Source: a virus | Length of the DNA stretch: 44,276 nucleotides | Virus record (IMG/VR): IMGVR_UViG_3300044645_001430 | Span: 1-44,276 of that record | Strand: one strand, 5' to 3' | Shown: one piece after another, positions 26,363-36,500 of the stretch | Layout of the letters: every line of letters starts with the position of its first letter | How positions within the stretch are numbered: the stretch's first letter is position 1 | Position numbers and translations under genes: made by a program | Notes under the pieces: model-generated | The model's database searches: none | What the model was told of the DNA's origin: nothing | What the model saw: only the letters and a program-made list of their open reading frames with translations

Positions 26363-26986
26363 ATGGAAGACATCGATCTATGGTTCAAGATAGGAGCAGG
26401 AGTCGCCGCGATGATCGCTGGCGGCTACTTCGGTCTCAAGGAAGTTCTTAGATTCATCAAAGGTAAGAAAGCCAAGAAATCGGAGAAGGCTTTCACCCAA
26501 GTGAACATGCGGATCTGGGAAGTCCTCACCGAGTTGCGCATCCGCTCCAACGCTTGCAGGGCAACCCTTGCTCAGTTCCACAACGGAGGAAAGTATGTCG
26601 ATGGATCCTCCATGCGCAGGATGTCCATCACACATCAGTCCTGCGACCAGAAGGCATCGTCCACCATGCAGTTCAGGCAGGACTCTCTTGTAAGCAGGTT
26701 CGTGGAACTCATAGAATTGCTACAGGAGAACGATTCTGACATCAGGATGGTGTCTGAGGACGATGAGTCGAACAGCAAGCGGTTCCTCGAGGTTCACGAC
26801 ACGCTGGCGTATTCTATCCTGCCCGTGCAATGCAAGCACAGCCTCGCGATTCACGGATACATAATGATCGAATGGTGCGATTTGGGTAGATTGGACAATC
26901 TGGACGAGTCCAAGTTTCAGGATGAAATCGACGATGCGCGGGATCAGATAGCGTTCTTGTTGAGCACGGCAGAAGACTACAGATGA
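26363..26986 (+). CDS. membrane-anchored protein with GAF-like domain
   Basis: 207 aa. One N-terminal membrane segment (8-28) and a basic KKAKKSEK stretch are followed by a cytoplasmic-type domain. It contains ELRIRSNACRATLAQFHNGG, YVDGSSMRRMSITHQSC, LAYSILPVQCKHSLAIHGYI and a C-terminal helix. The Q-F-HNG...S(I/M)T-x-(E/Q) pattern recalls small GAF-like domains seen in phage and bacterial sensor proteins. Its place inside the baseplate operon is unexpected, because no baseplate role is obvious. A 72-bp gap with a TAAGTATT box lies upstream, so it may be separately expressed. Its stop overlaps gp25 by ATGA. Confidence 0.5.
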   Translation: MEDIDLWFKIGAGVAAMIAGGYFGLKEVLRFIKGKKAKKSEKAFTQVNMRIWEVLTELRIRSNACRATLAQFHNGGKYVDGSSMRRMSITHQSCDQKASSTMQFRQDSLVSRFVELIELLQENDSDIRMVSEDDESNSKRFLEVHDTLAYSILPVQCKHSLAIHGYIMIEWCDLGRLDNLDESKFQDEIDDARDQIAFLLSTAEDYR

Positions 26987-27381
26987 AAAGCATTGTTAGG
27001 AAGAACCTCTTCGTTGACCTGGATCTGGACTTCGCGGCTAATCCCGTGACGAAGGATGTCTCGTTGAAGAAGGATGCGGAGGCAGTCAAGCGATCCGTCA
27101 GGAACCTTGTACTGATGAACAGATACGACAAGCCGTTCAACCCGCAGATCGACTCCAGGGTTAGTCGAATGCTTTTCGAGCCAGCGACACCGCTGACTGC
27201 CATGGCTATCCGATCCAACATCATGGACATACTGAACAGGTACGAGCCAAGGGCAAAGGTAAACGATGTGCGGGTCATCTTCAACGAGGAATACAACCTG
27301 TTTGATGTGACCATCTCGTTCATGCTCATGAACAGCCGCGAGGTATCCACCCTCACCATCGCCATAGAGAGGAACATCTGA
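26983..27381 (+). CDS. 25: baseplate wedge subunit gp25
   Basis: 132 aa, identical in length to T4 gp25. It has the lysozyme-like wedge motif set: NLVLMNRYDKPFNPQIDSRV and SRMLFEPATPLTAMAIRSNI, ending in TLTIAIERNI. gp25 links the wedge to the sheath through a LYR-like region. Overlaps the preceding gene by ATGA and gp6 by one base (TGATG), which indicates strict coupling. Confidence 0.92.
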   Translation: MKSIVRKNLFVDLDLDFAANPVTKDVSLKKDAEAVKRSVRNLVLMNRYDKPFNPQIDSRVSRMLFEPATPLTAMAIRSNIMDILNRYEPRAKVNDVRVIFNEEYNLFDVTISFMLMNSREVSTLTIAIERNI

Positions 27382-29195
27382 TGCCTAACCGGGCACTTTC
27401 ACCCATCACCGACATAGACTTCGAGGGAATCAAGACCAACCTCAGGAACTATCTGAGCGGAACCCCAGAGTTCACCGACTACGACTTCGAGGGATCGGGA
27501 ATGAACATCCTTCTGGATGTTCTGGCATACAACACCCACTACATGGCAATGTATGCGAACATGCTTGCCGCAGAGTCGTTCATCGATTCGGCTGTTCTGC
27601 GAAGATCGGTAGTCTCTCTTGCCAAGAACCTGGGGTATGTCCCTACATCCGACACCGCAGCCCGTGCCGTGGTCAACTTGTCGTTCAGCGAGAATGTGGT
27701 GGGCTACAACACCATTCCGGTGGGAACTAGGTTCACTTCCACCAAGGACGGGATCCAGTATTCCTTCGTGACCCTGAAGTCATACGACATAGACAAGACG
27801 AGCACTCCCCACAAGTGCGAGAATGTCGAGATACACCAGGGGGCATTCGACTCCGTCTCCATCGTCTACGATCCCGACAGCAACTCGAGGAAGATGGAAC
27901 TTCCCTTCGACAACATCGACCGATCAACGATCCGGCTGTATGTCATGCGTTCTCCGACCGATCTGTCTAACGCAGACCTTTCGTGGAAGCGAGACGGGGA
28001 CTTCGTCTCCCTAGACCCAACATCAAAGGTGTTCTTCGTCAACGAGAACTACAAGGGCAACACGGAAATCTCGTTCGGAGACGGAATACTTGGGGCTGAA
28101 CCAGAGAAGGGTTCGTACATCGTAGCCATCTTCATGAAGACGCAGGGTCCGCAGGGCAACAACATCTCGGAGTTCCTTTTCGGCGGGCTTGGCGGAAACC
28201 AGTTCGGAGCGACCGTCACCACGGTGTCTGCGTCCACCCTCGGAGGCGTGAAGGACGACACCGAGCGAATCAGGTATACAGCCCCGAGATACTATCAGTC
28301 GCAGGATCGTGCGGTCACGGCAATGGACTACGAGTCCATAGTGCTGAAGGAATACAACAACGCCCTTCAGGTGAAGGTATGGGGCGGGGAGGAGAGCGAC
28401 CCACCTCAATATGGAAAGGTCTTCATCTCGGTCATACCCAAGAACTCGCAGTTCATCGGAGAACTGGACAAGAAGACGATACTGAACACCATACTCGACC
28501 AACGGAAGATTGTGGCAGTGACGGCTGAGGTGGTCGATGTTGACTACACATACATCCTCTTCGACTGCTCCGCGACATACGATTCTTCCCGAACACTCAC
28601 CAGCGAATCCGAAGTCAAGCGTTCCATAGAACTCGCTGCGGTCCTCTACTCCGCGCAAAACCTCTACTCCTTCGGCGGATCTTTCCGATACTCGACCATA
28701 TCGAGGCTGATCGACCTATCCAACAACGCCATGGTCAGCAACCGAATCAGCACTCGCCTAGCCAAGAGATTCATTCCCACATTCGGTCTGTCCAACTATG
28801 ACCTTGACTTCGGAGCGGAGTTGCAGAGAAGCCAGGGAACATGCGTCTCTGTCATCTCGTCCTCGCTGTTCAAGCACAGGAACTCGCAGAATGTCGTGGT
28901 GGACTGCTATCTCAGCGACAATGGTTCTGGAAACATAGTCCTGAACTCCGTGAAGGGTTCCACCGTCAAGGTGATCAACGACAGGATCGGCAAGATCGAC
29001 TACGCCACGGGAAAGATGTCCCTGACTGGATTTGCCCCCACTGGAACAGGAACGAAGCCGTTCATCCAAATCAATGCCGTTCCCGACCAGACCAAGGACA
29101 TAGTCCCCAAGCGAAACCAGGTTCTCTTCATCGACCCAAGCCTTGACGGCGGTCTGGTTGTCAGACTCACCGACTCGTCCTCCAGGAGAGCCTGA
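27381..29195 (+). CDS. 6: baseplate wedge subunit gp6
   Basis: 604 aa (T4 gp6: 660). The start DIDFEGIKTNLRNYLSGTPE followed by DYDFEGSGMNILLDVLAYNT is the gp6 / baseplate-J family signature. The ETNDxxR-like IRYTAPRYYQSQDRAVTAMD segment is the conserved middle, and a C-terminal beta domain follows. gp6 dimers form the ring that holds the baseplate hub in the sheath. Overlaps gp25 and gp7 by one base on each side. Confidence 0.9.
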   Translation: MPNRALSPITDIDFEGIKTNLRNYLSGTPEFTDYDFEGSGMNILLDVLAYNTHYMAMYANMLAAESFIDSAVLRRSVVSLAKNLGYVPTSDTAARAVVNLSFSENVVGYNTIPVGTRFTSTKDGIQYSFVTLKSYDIDKTSTPHKCENVEIHQGAFDSVSIVYDPDSNSRKMELPFDNIDRSTIRLYVMRSPTDLSNADLSWKRDGDFVSLDPTSKVFFVNENYKGNTEISFGDGILGAEPEKGSYIVAIFMKTQGPQGNNISEFLFGGLGGNQFGATVTTVSASTLGGVKDDTERIRYTAPRYYQSQDRAVTAMDYESIVLKEYNNALQVKVWGGEESDPPQYGKVFISVIPKNSQFIGELDKKTILNTILDQRKIVAVTAEVVDVDYTYILFDCSATYDSSRTLTSESEVKRSIELAAVLYSAQNLYSFGGSFRYSTISRLIDLSNNAMVSNRISTRLAKRFIPTFGLSNYDLDFGAELQRSQGTCVSVISSSLFKHRNSQNVVVDCYLSDNGSGNIVLNSVKGSTVKVINDRIGKIDYATGKMSLTGFAPTGTGTKPFIQINAVPDQTKDIVPKRNQVLFIDPSLDGGLVVRLTDSSSRRA

Positions 29196-31201
29196 TGCTT
29201 CCGATCCTGTTCGGCTCCACTGGTCCCGCTCCAGCACCTCAGGTTCTGCTGAGGGAGCCGCCAGCACTTACCATCAAGAGGTTTGGTCCCAGCAACCTGG
29301 TCGTGGATCAGGTTCCCGACTTCGTCAACAGAGACCATGTCACATTCAGGCTGTTCCTCGAGGCTTACTACGAGTGGCTTGAGCAGTATCAGAATGCGTT
29401 CGGAATCATCGACTCGTTTACGGAGAGCACGGACATCGACCGTACCATCGGTCTGTTTTTTGCCGACTTCCGCGAAATGTATCTGCGCGGATTCCCATAT
29501 CAACTGGCAACCGACGAGAACGGACGGGTGGTCAGCGAAGCCAACTTCCTCAAGAACGCAAGGAACTTCTATGGATCCAAGGGAACGGAGAAGTCGTTCA
29601 GGTTCCTGTTCAGGCTCATCTACAATGTCTCGTCCCAGGTAGCCTATCCTGGAAAGGACATACTCAGGGGATCGGACGGGAAGTGGATAGAGCGTCTGTC
29701 TCTCAAGACCACCAGTTCGGGTGGAACCGCGAACTACCTGATGGAGGGCAATCGGGTATATCAGTACGATCCTGCCACGGGACAGGTGGTGGCATCCGCT
29801 CAGGTCACCCGCGTGTTTCAGTACGACATGCGGCACTGGAAGGTCACGGAGATATTCATCGGACAGCCTTTCGGTGATTTCGTAGCCAATCTTCCCATCA
29901 GGTGCGATCTTCCCTCTGGTTCGCTGGAAGAGCGAGTCGTTCCTGTCATCAGCCGCGTGGATGTGCTGAACGGAGGATCGGGATACGAACAAGCCGACAG
30001 GTTGGGTCTCACTGGAGCGATTGAGGGATTCGGTGCTTCCGTTGCCATAGAACTAACCGACAAGGACGGACGGATACTATCGGTTTCCGTGATAGACTCC
30101 GGAATAGGATACTCCGACGATGTGGACGCATTCGTGGTTTCCAACACCGGCGACGGAAACGCGAGGTTTGCAGTCGTGGTCTCAGCCTTGAGCCAGTACA
30201 GGGGATACTACTCAAACAACGATGGGAAACTCAGTTCCACCAAGCGTCTTTTCGACGGAGACTTCTATCAGGACTTCTCGTATGTGCTGAAGAGCGAGAT
30301 ATCGTTCGACATGTACAAGGAGATGTACAAGCGGCTTGTCCATCCCGCCGGGTTCAAGATGTTCGGAGACATACTGGTTGATCGCGGCGTGATCGACAGC
30401 CTTCCGTTCCATTCCGAGATGCAGAGGTACGAACTCCCGTACATCGGTCACTACACACCTTACAGGATGGGAACCACCGCCGACCTATACGGAGTCTATC
30501 CAAACGGCTTCAATCCACGAGCCACGGTATACAACAATGTGCAGAACTACGGAAGCACGGGTGGAAAACTCTTTGTGCAGCCAATCGGGTTTACCTTTGG
30601 GGGACTGACTTTCACAAGCGTATTTGCTACCGGTGCTTCCGGAAACGGCATAACCGCAGGTGTCTTTGAGTTCAGAAGTCTAAACGATGGAGGAACCTAT
30701 GGAATCCTCCTTCTCAGGGGGATCAGCCTGAATGGAGCGGGATTGACCGCATTGTTTGGAGCCACATCCTCCTTCGTTGAGGGAAAGACGATCAGGATGT
30801 TCACAGCAACTTCAGGCTTTACAGCAACGGTGAGCCTTGTCAGAGCAGGAGTAGGAATCGTCCCCGAGACAGGTGGGTTCACCCACGACACGCAGGGCAG
30901 ACCACTTGGAAGCAGCCTCGGTGTCGAGGGCTACATAGAAGCACAGGGGTTCAGTTACGACTACTGGCGGATACACCATCACCCCAACATCTGGGGAATC
31001 CGTGGTCTGACGGGAGTCTGGAACGGATCAACTGGTGCTGGAGCATCCTTCGGGGCTATGGCACTCAACCCATTCTTCAGAATGCCTCTTGGCTATCACT
31101 TCCATTCAAGCCCGCAGAACACATCGTATGTCGGAACCACGGGGGACGGCAACGAATACGGACTGATAGAAAGCCCTCGACTGACATCACCGAACTTCTA
31201 A
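29195..31201 (+). CDS. 7: baseplate wedge subunit gp7-like
   Basis: 668 aa (T4 gp7: 1032). Marine T4-like gp7 shares the pattern seen here: PDFVNRDHVTFRLFLEAYYE-WLEQ, DIDRTIGLFFADFREMYL, FYGSKGTEKSFRFLFRLIYN and ILRGSDGKW. The C-terminal half is Gly-rich beta structure (about 470-640) that may form an outer arm. gp7 bridges gp6 to gp8 and gp10 in T4. It lies between gp6 (1-nt overlap) and gp8 (1 nt gap). Confidence 0.78.
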   Translation: MLPILFGSTGPAPAPQVLLREPPALTIKRFGPSNLVVDQVPDFVNRDHVTFRLFLEAYYEWLEQYQNAFGIIDSFTESTDIDRTIGLFFADFREMYLRGFPYQLATDENGRVVSEANFLKNARNFYGSKGTEKSFRFLFRLIYNVSSQVAYPGKDILRGSDGKWIERLSLKTTSSGGTANYLMEGNRVYQYDPATGQVVASAQVTRVFQYDMRHWKVTEIFIGQPFGDFVANLPIRCDLPSGSLEERVVPVISRVDVLNGGSGYEQADRLGLTGAIEGFGASVAIELTDKDGRILSVSVIDSGIGYSDDVDAFVVSNTGDGNARFAVVVSALSQYRGYYSNNDGKLSSTKRLFDGDFYQDFSYVLKSEISFDMYKEMYKRLVHPAGFKMFGDILVDRGVIDSLPFHSEMQRYELPYIGHYTPYRMGTTADLYGVYPNGFNPRATVYNNVQNYGSTGGKLFVQPIGFTFGGLTFTSVFATGASGNGITAGVFEFRSLNDGGTYGILLLRGISLNGAGLTALFGATSSFVEGKTIRMFTATSGFTATVSLVRAGVGIVPETGGFTHDTQGRPLGSSLGVEGYIEAQGFSYDYWRIHHHPNIWGIRGLTGVWNGSTGAGASFGAMALNPFFRMPLGYHFHSSPQNTSYVGTTGDGNEYGLIESPRLTSPNF

Positions 31202-31202
31202 C

Positions 31203-33503
31203 ATGGCAAACACCGCCCTCAAGTCACTCTTCAAAACCGACATCGTGGAGATCATCCGCGATTTTCTCTCGGGAAGCAGCAACTACTACCTGTTCGTGGG
31301 TCGTTCTCTCCCCTACGAGGACAACCCATCGACCACGGCTGTCGAAAGCGACACGAGACCACCGTCGTTCGGAGAGGTCGGCAGGAACACATACGACTCC
31401 ATTCGCAACGGCATCTTCATCAAGAGGATTTTCCCCGAGAACACGAAACTGATCGTTCCGCGCATAGACTGGACGCCAGGAACCACCTACGCGGCTTATT
31501 CGGAGACCACAGACCTTGCGGACAAGGAATGGTATGTCTTCACTTCCGAAAACGATGTCTACAAGTGCATGAAGTCCACCGGAAACGCATCGACCATCAT
31601 GCCTACAGGCAGATCCACTCAGGTATTCAGCCTGTCCGATGGCTACTCTTGGAAATACATCTACACCGTTCCTGAGGACTATCTTGGACACATCACGCTC
31701 GATTACATTCCGGTCTTCCTTGCGGGAGACGAGAACCTTGAGCAGAGGGCGGTGCAGGACAGCGCGGTTCCTGGAAGCATAGACACCGTTTCCTTCACCA
31801 AGACGGCGGGACCGACATTCGACAAGTCTTTCCGCTACAGCCGATTCTTCACCTCCTTCAACACGGTTCCCGACCTTGGTGTGACCGCCAATCAGGCTGG
31901 TTCGACGATAGTCACCATAAACATAGGCGACGAGGCGATCAATCCCGCAAACGGATACTGGAACGACTATGCCATCCGCGTCACCGATGGTCCTGGCATC
32001 GGTCAGTATCTCAGGATAGTGAACTTTGCCAAGACGGGAAGCGGAGTCTCCTACCACTATGCGGAGATCCACCCACCGCTCGACAGACCAGTCTCCACCC
32101 TGAGCCAATACAGGATAGTCCCATACATGGTCGTCGATGGAGATGGAACTGGTGCAGTCGTAGCACCCGTCACCGACTCCGACAGGAAGATCGACAACCT
32201 GACCATCCTGAACCCAGGCAGGAACTACACATATGCCAGACCAAGGGTGGTCACGGGAGCCTCTGGACCGAGCATTGGAACGGCAGTTGCAACCCTGAAC
32301 AACACCATTTCGGCAAGCCTGTCCACGCCGAAGGGTCATGGATACAACGCAATCCGCGAACTCAAGCCCGCCAGCCTGATGATGGTAGTTGAGGTCGATG
32401 GAACAGAAGACGGCAAGATAAGCCACAGGAACGACTACAGGCAGTTCGGAATCCTCAAGAGTCCCCTTCTTCGGGGAGGCGAGACCCTTGCGGGTCAGGA
32501 AGAGCAGAGGATACTGGAGGTTCTGGTCAAGAAGCAGCCGACCAAGACCGACAAGTATTCGCTGAACACATTCGTTCCCGGAATGTTCATATTCGGCAAG
32601 GAAAGCCGTGCCACGGCACGGATAGTGGACAGCGACAGGTTCGTTCCAAGCAGAAGCAGCATGCTTCGTCTATATCTCAAGGACATCGAGGGAGACTTCA
32701 GGTTCTCCGATGACTCGTCCAGCAAGGTGAGGGTCTACTACGGAGCCACTTATTCCGCTCCATTTGCCACTGGCGACATCGCAAGGCAGTATTCATCCGT
32801 GGTAGGACAGACCCTTTCCGCGTATGGAACGATATTCTCATACGACCTCTACGACCGAAGCGTGGTCATAGACACCCTACAGGGAGCATTCACCAAGGAC
32901 AGGCTAATCTCTTTCGGGACCGCTGGCTACACCATGGAGTCAGCAGCCATACTGGATGTCGATCAAGAGTATGGAGAGTCCATCGGTCAACTCACAATCG
33001 GAAGCACTGGAGGAAGTTCCTTCATGACTTTCGGCGGGGACGAGGTGTTCGGTCGCATCGCTTCCACTTCGTTCAGACCTTCAATAGCCGAGGACATCGG
33101 TCGATACGACCTGACCACCAAGATAACAGTAGTTTCTGGAACGCCGTTCACGGATGGTGTCCTCTTCGGAGTTCCCGCCGTGGATGGAACCCTCTCGCAG
33201 ACCGATCCCAAGACGCTCGTCCGCACGGACGCTGACATACTTGACTTCACCGTCCAAGGGGGAAGCGGTCTCACCGGAATACTCCGTGTGAACAATGTCA
33301 GGGGCAAGTTCAACACCACAGATTCGCTGTCCTTCACCGAATACGGACTGACTGCCGCACAGCAGATGACCGTCACCATCGCGGGAATAACGCTTCCGGA
33401 CATCTCAGTGGGTTCGGGTGAGTTGCTATACATAGAGAATATCCGACCAATACAGAGAAATCAGGAACAATCGGAAGAGTTCAAGATTGTCATAGGTTTC
33501 TAG
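31203..33503 (+). CDS. 8: baseplate wedge subunit gp8-like, long form
   Basis: 766 aa; T4 gp8 has 334. The first 190 residues carry the gp8 pattern: YYLFVGRSLPYEDN, NGIFIKRIFPENTKLIVPRI-DW, YVFTSENDVYKCMKSTGN and SDGYSWKYIYTVPEDYLG. The C-terminal 500 residues form an extra beta-rich region absent from T4 gp8 but common in marine T4-like phages. It could carry part of the gp10/gp11 function. The stop is followed 11 bases later by the start of the 1777-aa gene. Confidence 0.78.
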   Translation: MANTALKSLFKTDIVEIIRDFLSGSSNYYLFVGRSLPYEDNPSTTAVESDTRPPSFGEVGRNTYDSIRNGIFIKRIFPENTKLIVPRIDWTPGTTYAAYSETTDLADKEWYVFTSENDVYKCMKSTGNASTIMPTGRSTQVFSLSDGYSWKYIYTVPEDYLGHITLDYIPVFLAGDENLEQRAVQDSAVPGSIDTVSFTKTAGPTFDKSFRYSRFFTSFNTVPDLGVTANQAGSTIVTINIGDEAINPANGYWNDYAIRVTDGPGIGQYLRIVNFAKTGSGVSYHYAEIHPPLDRPVSTLSQYRIVPYMVVDGDGTGAVVAPVTDSDRKIDNLTILNPGRNYTYARPRVVTGASGPSIGTAVATLNNTISASLSTPKGHGYNAIRELKPASLMMVVEVDGTEDGKISHRNDYRQFGILKSPLLRGGETLAGQEEQRILEVLVKKQPTKTDKYSLNTFVPGMFIFGKESRATARIVDSDRFVPSRSSMLRLYLKDIEGDFRFSDDSSSKVRVYYGATYSAPFATGDIARQYSSVVGQTLSAYGTIFSYDLYDRSVVIDTLQGAFTKDRLISFGTAGYTMESAAILDVDQEYGESIGQLTIGSTGGSSFMTFGGDEVFGRIASTSFRPSIAEDIGRYDLTTKITVVSGTPFTDGVLFGVPAVDGTLSQTDPKTLVRTDADILDFTVQGGSGLTGILRVNNVRGKFNTTDSLSFTEYGLTAAQQMTVTIAGITLPDISVGSGELLYIENIRPIQRNQEQSEEFKIVIGF

Positions 33504-33514
33504 GAGCAATGTAG

Positions 33515-36500
33515 ATGCCCTCTTACGATCCGAGCCTGTTCAATGTTCGCCCCTACTACGATGACTACGAGGAGGACAAGAAGTTCCTCAGGATGCTGTT
33601 CCGTCCAGGCTACGCGGTTCAGACCCGCGAACTGACGCAGTTGCAGACCATCCTTCAGAACCAGATCGAGCGGTTCGGCAACAACATCTTCAGGGACGGA
33701 AGCCGCATCATCGGCGGAAACATCTCAACGCAGACCCTCAACTTCGTCAGGCTTCTTCCTCAGTCTTCGTCTGTCCCTCTGTTCAACCTAGCGGAGCAGG
33801 ACATCGTCGGCTTCAACCTCATACAGCGCGATGGTTCGGGCAATGTCGTGTCGAAAGCCAAGGTTCTCGACTTCCTGCCTCCGGCGGGAGACGACGACAA
33901 CTTCGTAGTTGCAGTCATCAGTTACATGTCGGGAACCGAGTTCTCCGCATCGACCTCGCTTGAGTCGGACAATCCAGACAAGTTCTTCAATGTCACCACA
34001 GCCCCAGACTCGCAGACGCTTCCATACAAGGGCAGATGCCGTGTCGTGGCTACGGGCGAAGGCATCTACTATGCTAACGGGTTCTTCGTAAGGACAAGCG
34101 ATCAGATCGAACCAGCCTACACGGTGGTCGATGGGGTGAGGACATTCACCGCTCCATCGGGATCGATGGGATTCAGGGTCGTATCCATGATAGTCACCGA
34201 GAAGGACGACTACACCCTCAAGGATCCCGCCAGCGGATCATACAACTACAACGCACCCGGCGCTCACCGATATAAGGTGGACATGGTCTTGTCTTTCGTC
34301 GAGACCGACTCCGAGAAGGACTTCGTCGAACTGGTCAGGTATCAGAACGGAACCGTCGTGCGGAAGTTCGACCAGACGCAGTATTCCGACTTGATGAACC
34401 TGTTCGCTCAGAGGACATACGACGAGAAGGGAAACTATGTCGTAAAGCCGTTCGACATAACCTTCAAGGACTCCACGGATGCCTCTTCAGTGGTTGCTGA
34501 GATCGGTTCGGGCAAGGCATATGTCTTCGGACACGAATACGAGTCCCGCTTCAAGGAGCAGATAGAGGTTCCAAAGGCAAGGACGATCACCGAGTATCAG
34601 TACATGGGCGTGTCGAACTACTTCGGCAACTACATCCTTGGCAAGTACAACCCCGTTGCATCGGGAACGAACATCGCTCCGCTCTTCTCCCTTCCAAGCC
34701 AGTTGAGGGGCGAGAGAAGCCTGTCGGTCGAGGTCTACGGGGCAACCCAACCTCTCACCGCACAGGAGTTCCTTGCGAACGGGTATGCCAACACCCTGTT
34801 CAGCGGAATACTCCACAGGCTCGACACCGACGATCCCACCGTGAACAGCACCCAAGGCGCGACGATGCAGTTCCGCGCATACCTGTCTTCGGTGGAGAAC
34901 ATCAAGTTCGGAACCACGGTGGGTCTGCCGATCAACCTCTACATGATCGATCCAGTCACGCGGATATCGACCAAGTTGCTCTCGGACATCACTAGGGATG
35001 CCGCCAACTCGGCAGTTCCCAAGTTCCATGACTTCGCCAGCCAGAGCCTTGTCTATCCGCTCAACGGAAACACCCCGACCACCATGATTGCGAATGTGGA
35101 CAGCGTTTCGTATGTCCACGATGTGTCCAGGACATTCGTGGTGTCCGCTGCAAACCCGTTTCCAGAGGTGGAACTGGGGCTTGGCAACGAATACAACTGG
35201 TGCTTCGAGGCAGCGAACATAGGACAGGGCTTCGTGCCAGATGGAAACGATGTCGTTCTGGACTCCGAGGACGGATACTATGTCGTTTCCGAATCACCGT
35301 CTCTTCCTCCGACGAACGCGAACTACCTCGCTCCAGGCACGATCCTCAAGATCGTAGGTCAAAGCGCACAGATTCCATCGGGACAGAGCGTTGCGCGGGC
35401 GAAGATATCAGGTAGCGGAGACTTCGTGGTCTTCACAAGCCAACTGCCTCCTGGCGGCTATCGGCTTGTCGGAAAGGTCAAGGCAGTCTCTACCAACTTG
35501 CAGGGGGTGTCCGTTGACACATCGAAGATCCGCACAAAGACACTTGTGCAGACCTCCGAGACCATCACGAACACCACCAGTCAGTCCAATGTGAGCAAGC
35601 GCATCATCAGAAGGAACAGCGCGAACGGCATCTACGAGATGTACTTCACCCTGAACAAGGCTGATGTCCACCGCATAGTTTCCATCCAGGACGGCAGCGG
35701 AAACGACATCTCGCATAGGTTTCAGTTCGACAATGGTCAGCGCGATTCGGCATATCTTCTCGCCAGGCTGTTTGTGAAGCCGAACTTCTTCTCCACCTAC
35801 GAGGAGACGAAGACCTTCCAGTTCACGGTCACATACACCAACTTCGATCACAGCGGATATGGTCCTTTCGTCCGAGACTCCTACCTCGGACTCTCATACG
35901 ACCAGATCCCCGTCTACACGGATCCGCATACGGGGAACTCGGTGCATCTTGCGAATGCGGTTGACTACCGTCCAATCGCCAAGATAATCGGCTTCTACTC
36001 TGGAAACACGCTTGGTTCATCCGGATCGTCGGTTCCAAACCAGTACAACCGACCGCTCATCAACTACTCAAACGGGTTCGCTCCCATTCAGTCCAGCATT
36101 GCAAGCGACCACGATGCGTATCTTCCACGGATCGACAAGATCGTCGTTTCCCGCAACATAGCGGCTGACGGAGAAGTCACAACATTGCAGAGGGTGGGCG
36201 GAATCGCCAGCGATTCGCCAGTTGTTCCCGAGGACACATCGGACTCGATGACCCTCTTCGTGTTGAGCGTACCGGCATATACATTCAATCCCACCGACAT
36301 CAAGGCTGAAAGCATCGGAAACGACAGGTTCACGATGAAGGACATCGGGACGATGTCTCGCCGCATCGACGAACTTGAGCAGCATGCCGTGCTGACCGAT
36401 GTGGAACTCAGCGTGGTCTCCAAGGACATCGTCAAGACGAACGGTCAGGATGCCATCAAGAGGGCAGTGCTGGTCGATACATTCGTCGGTCACTCAGTAG

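Noticed and set aside
31224-32426. A 400-aa leftward open frame inside gp8
   Set aside because: It is the antisense of a clear gp8 gene in codon-biased DNA; no motif is recognised.
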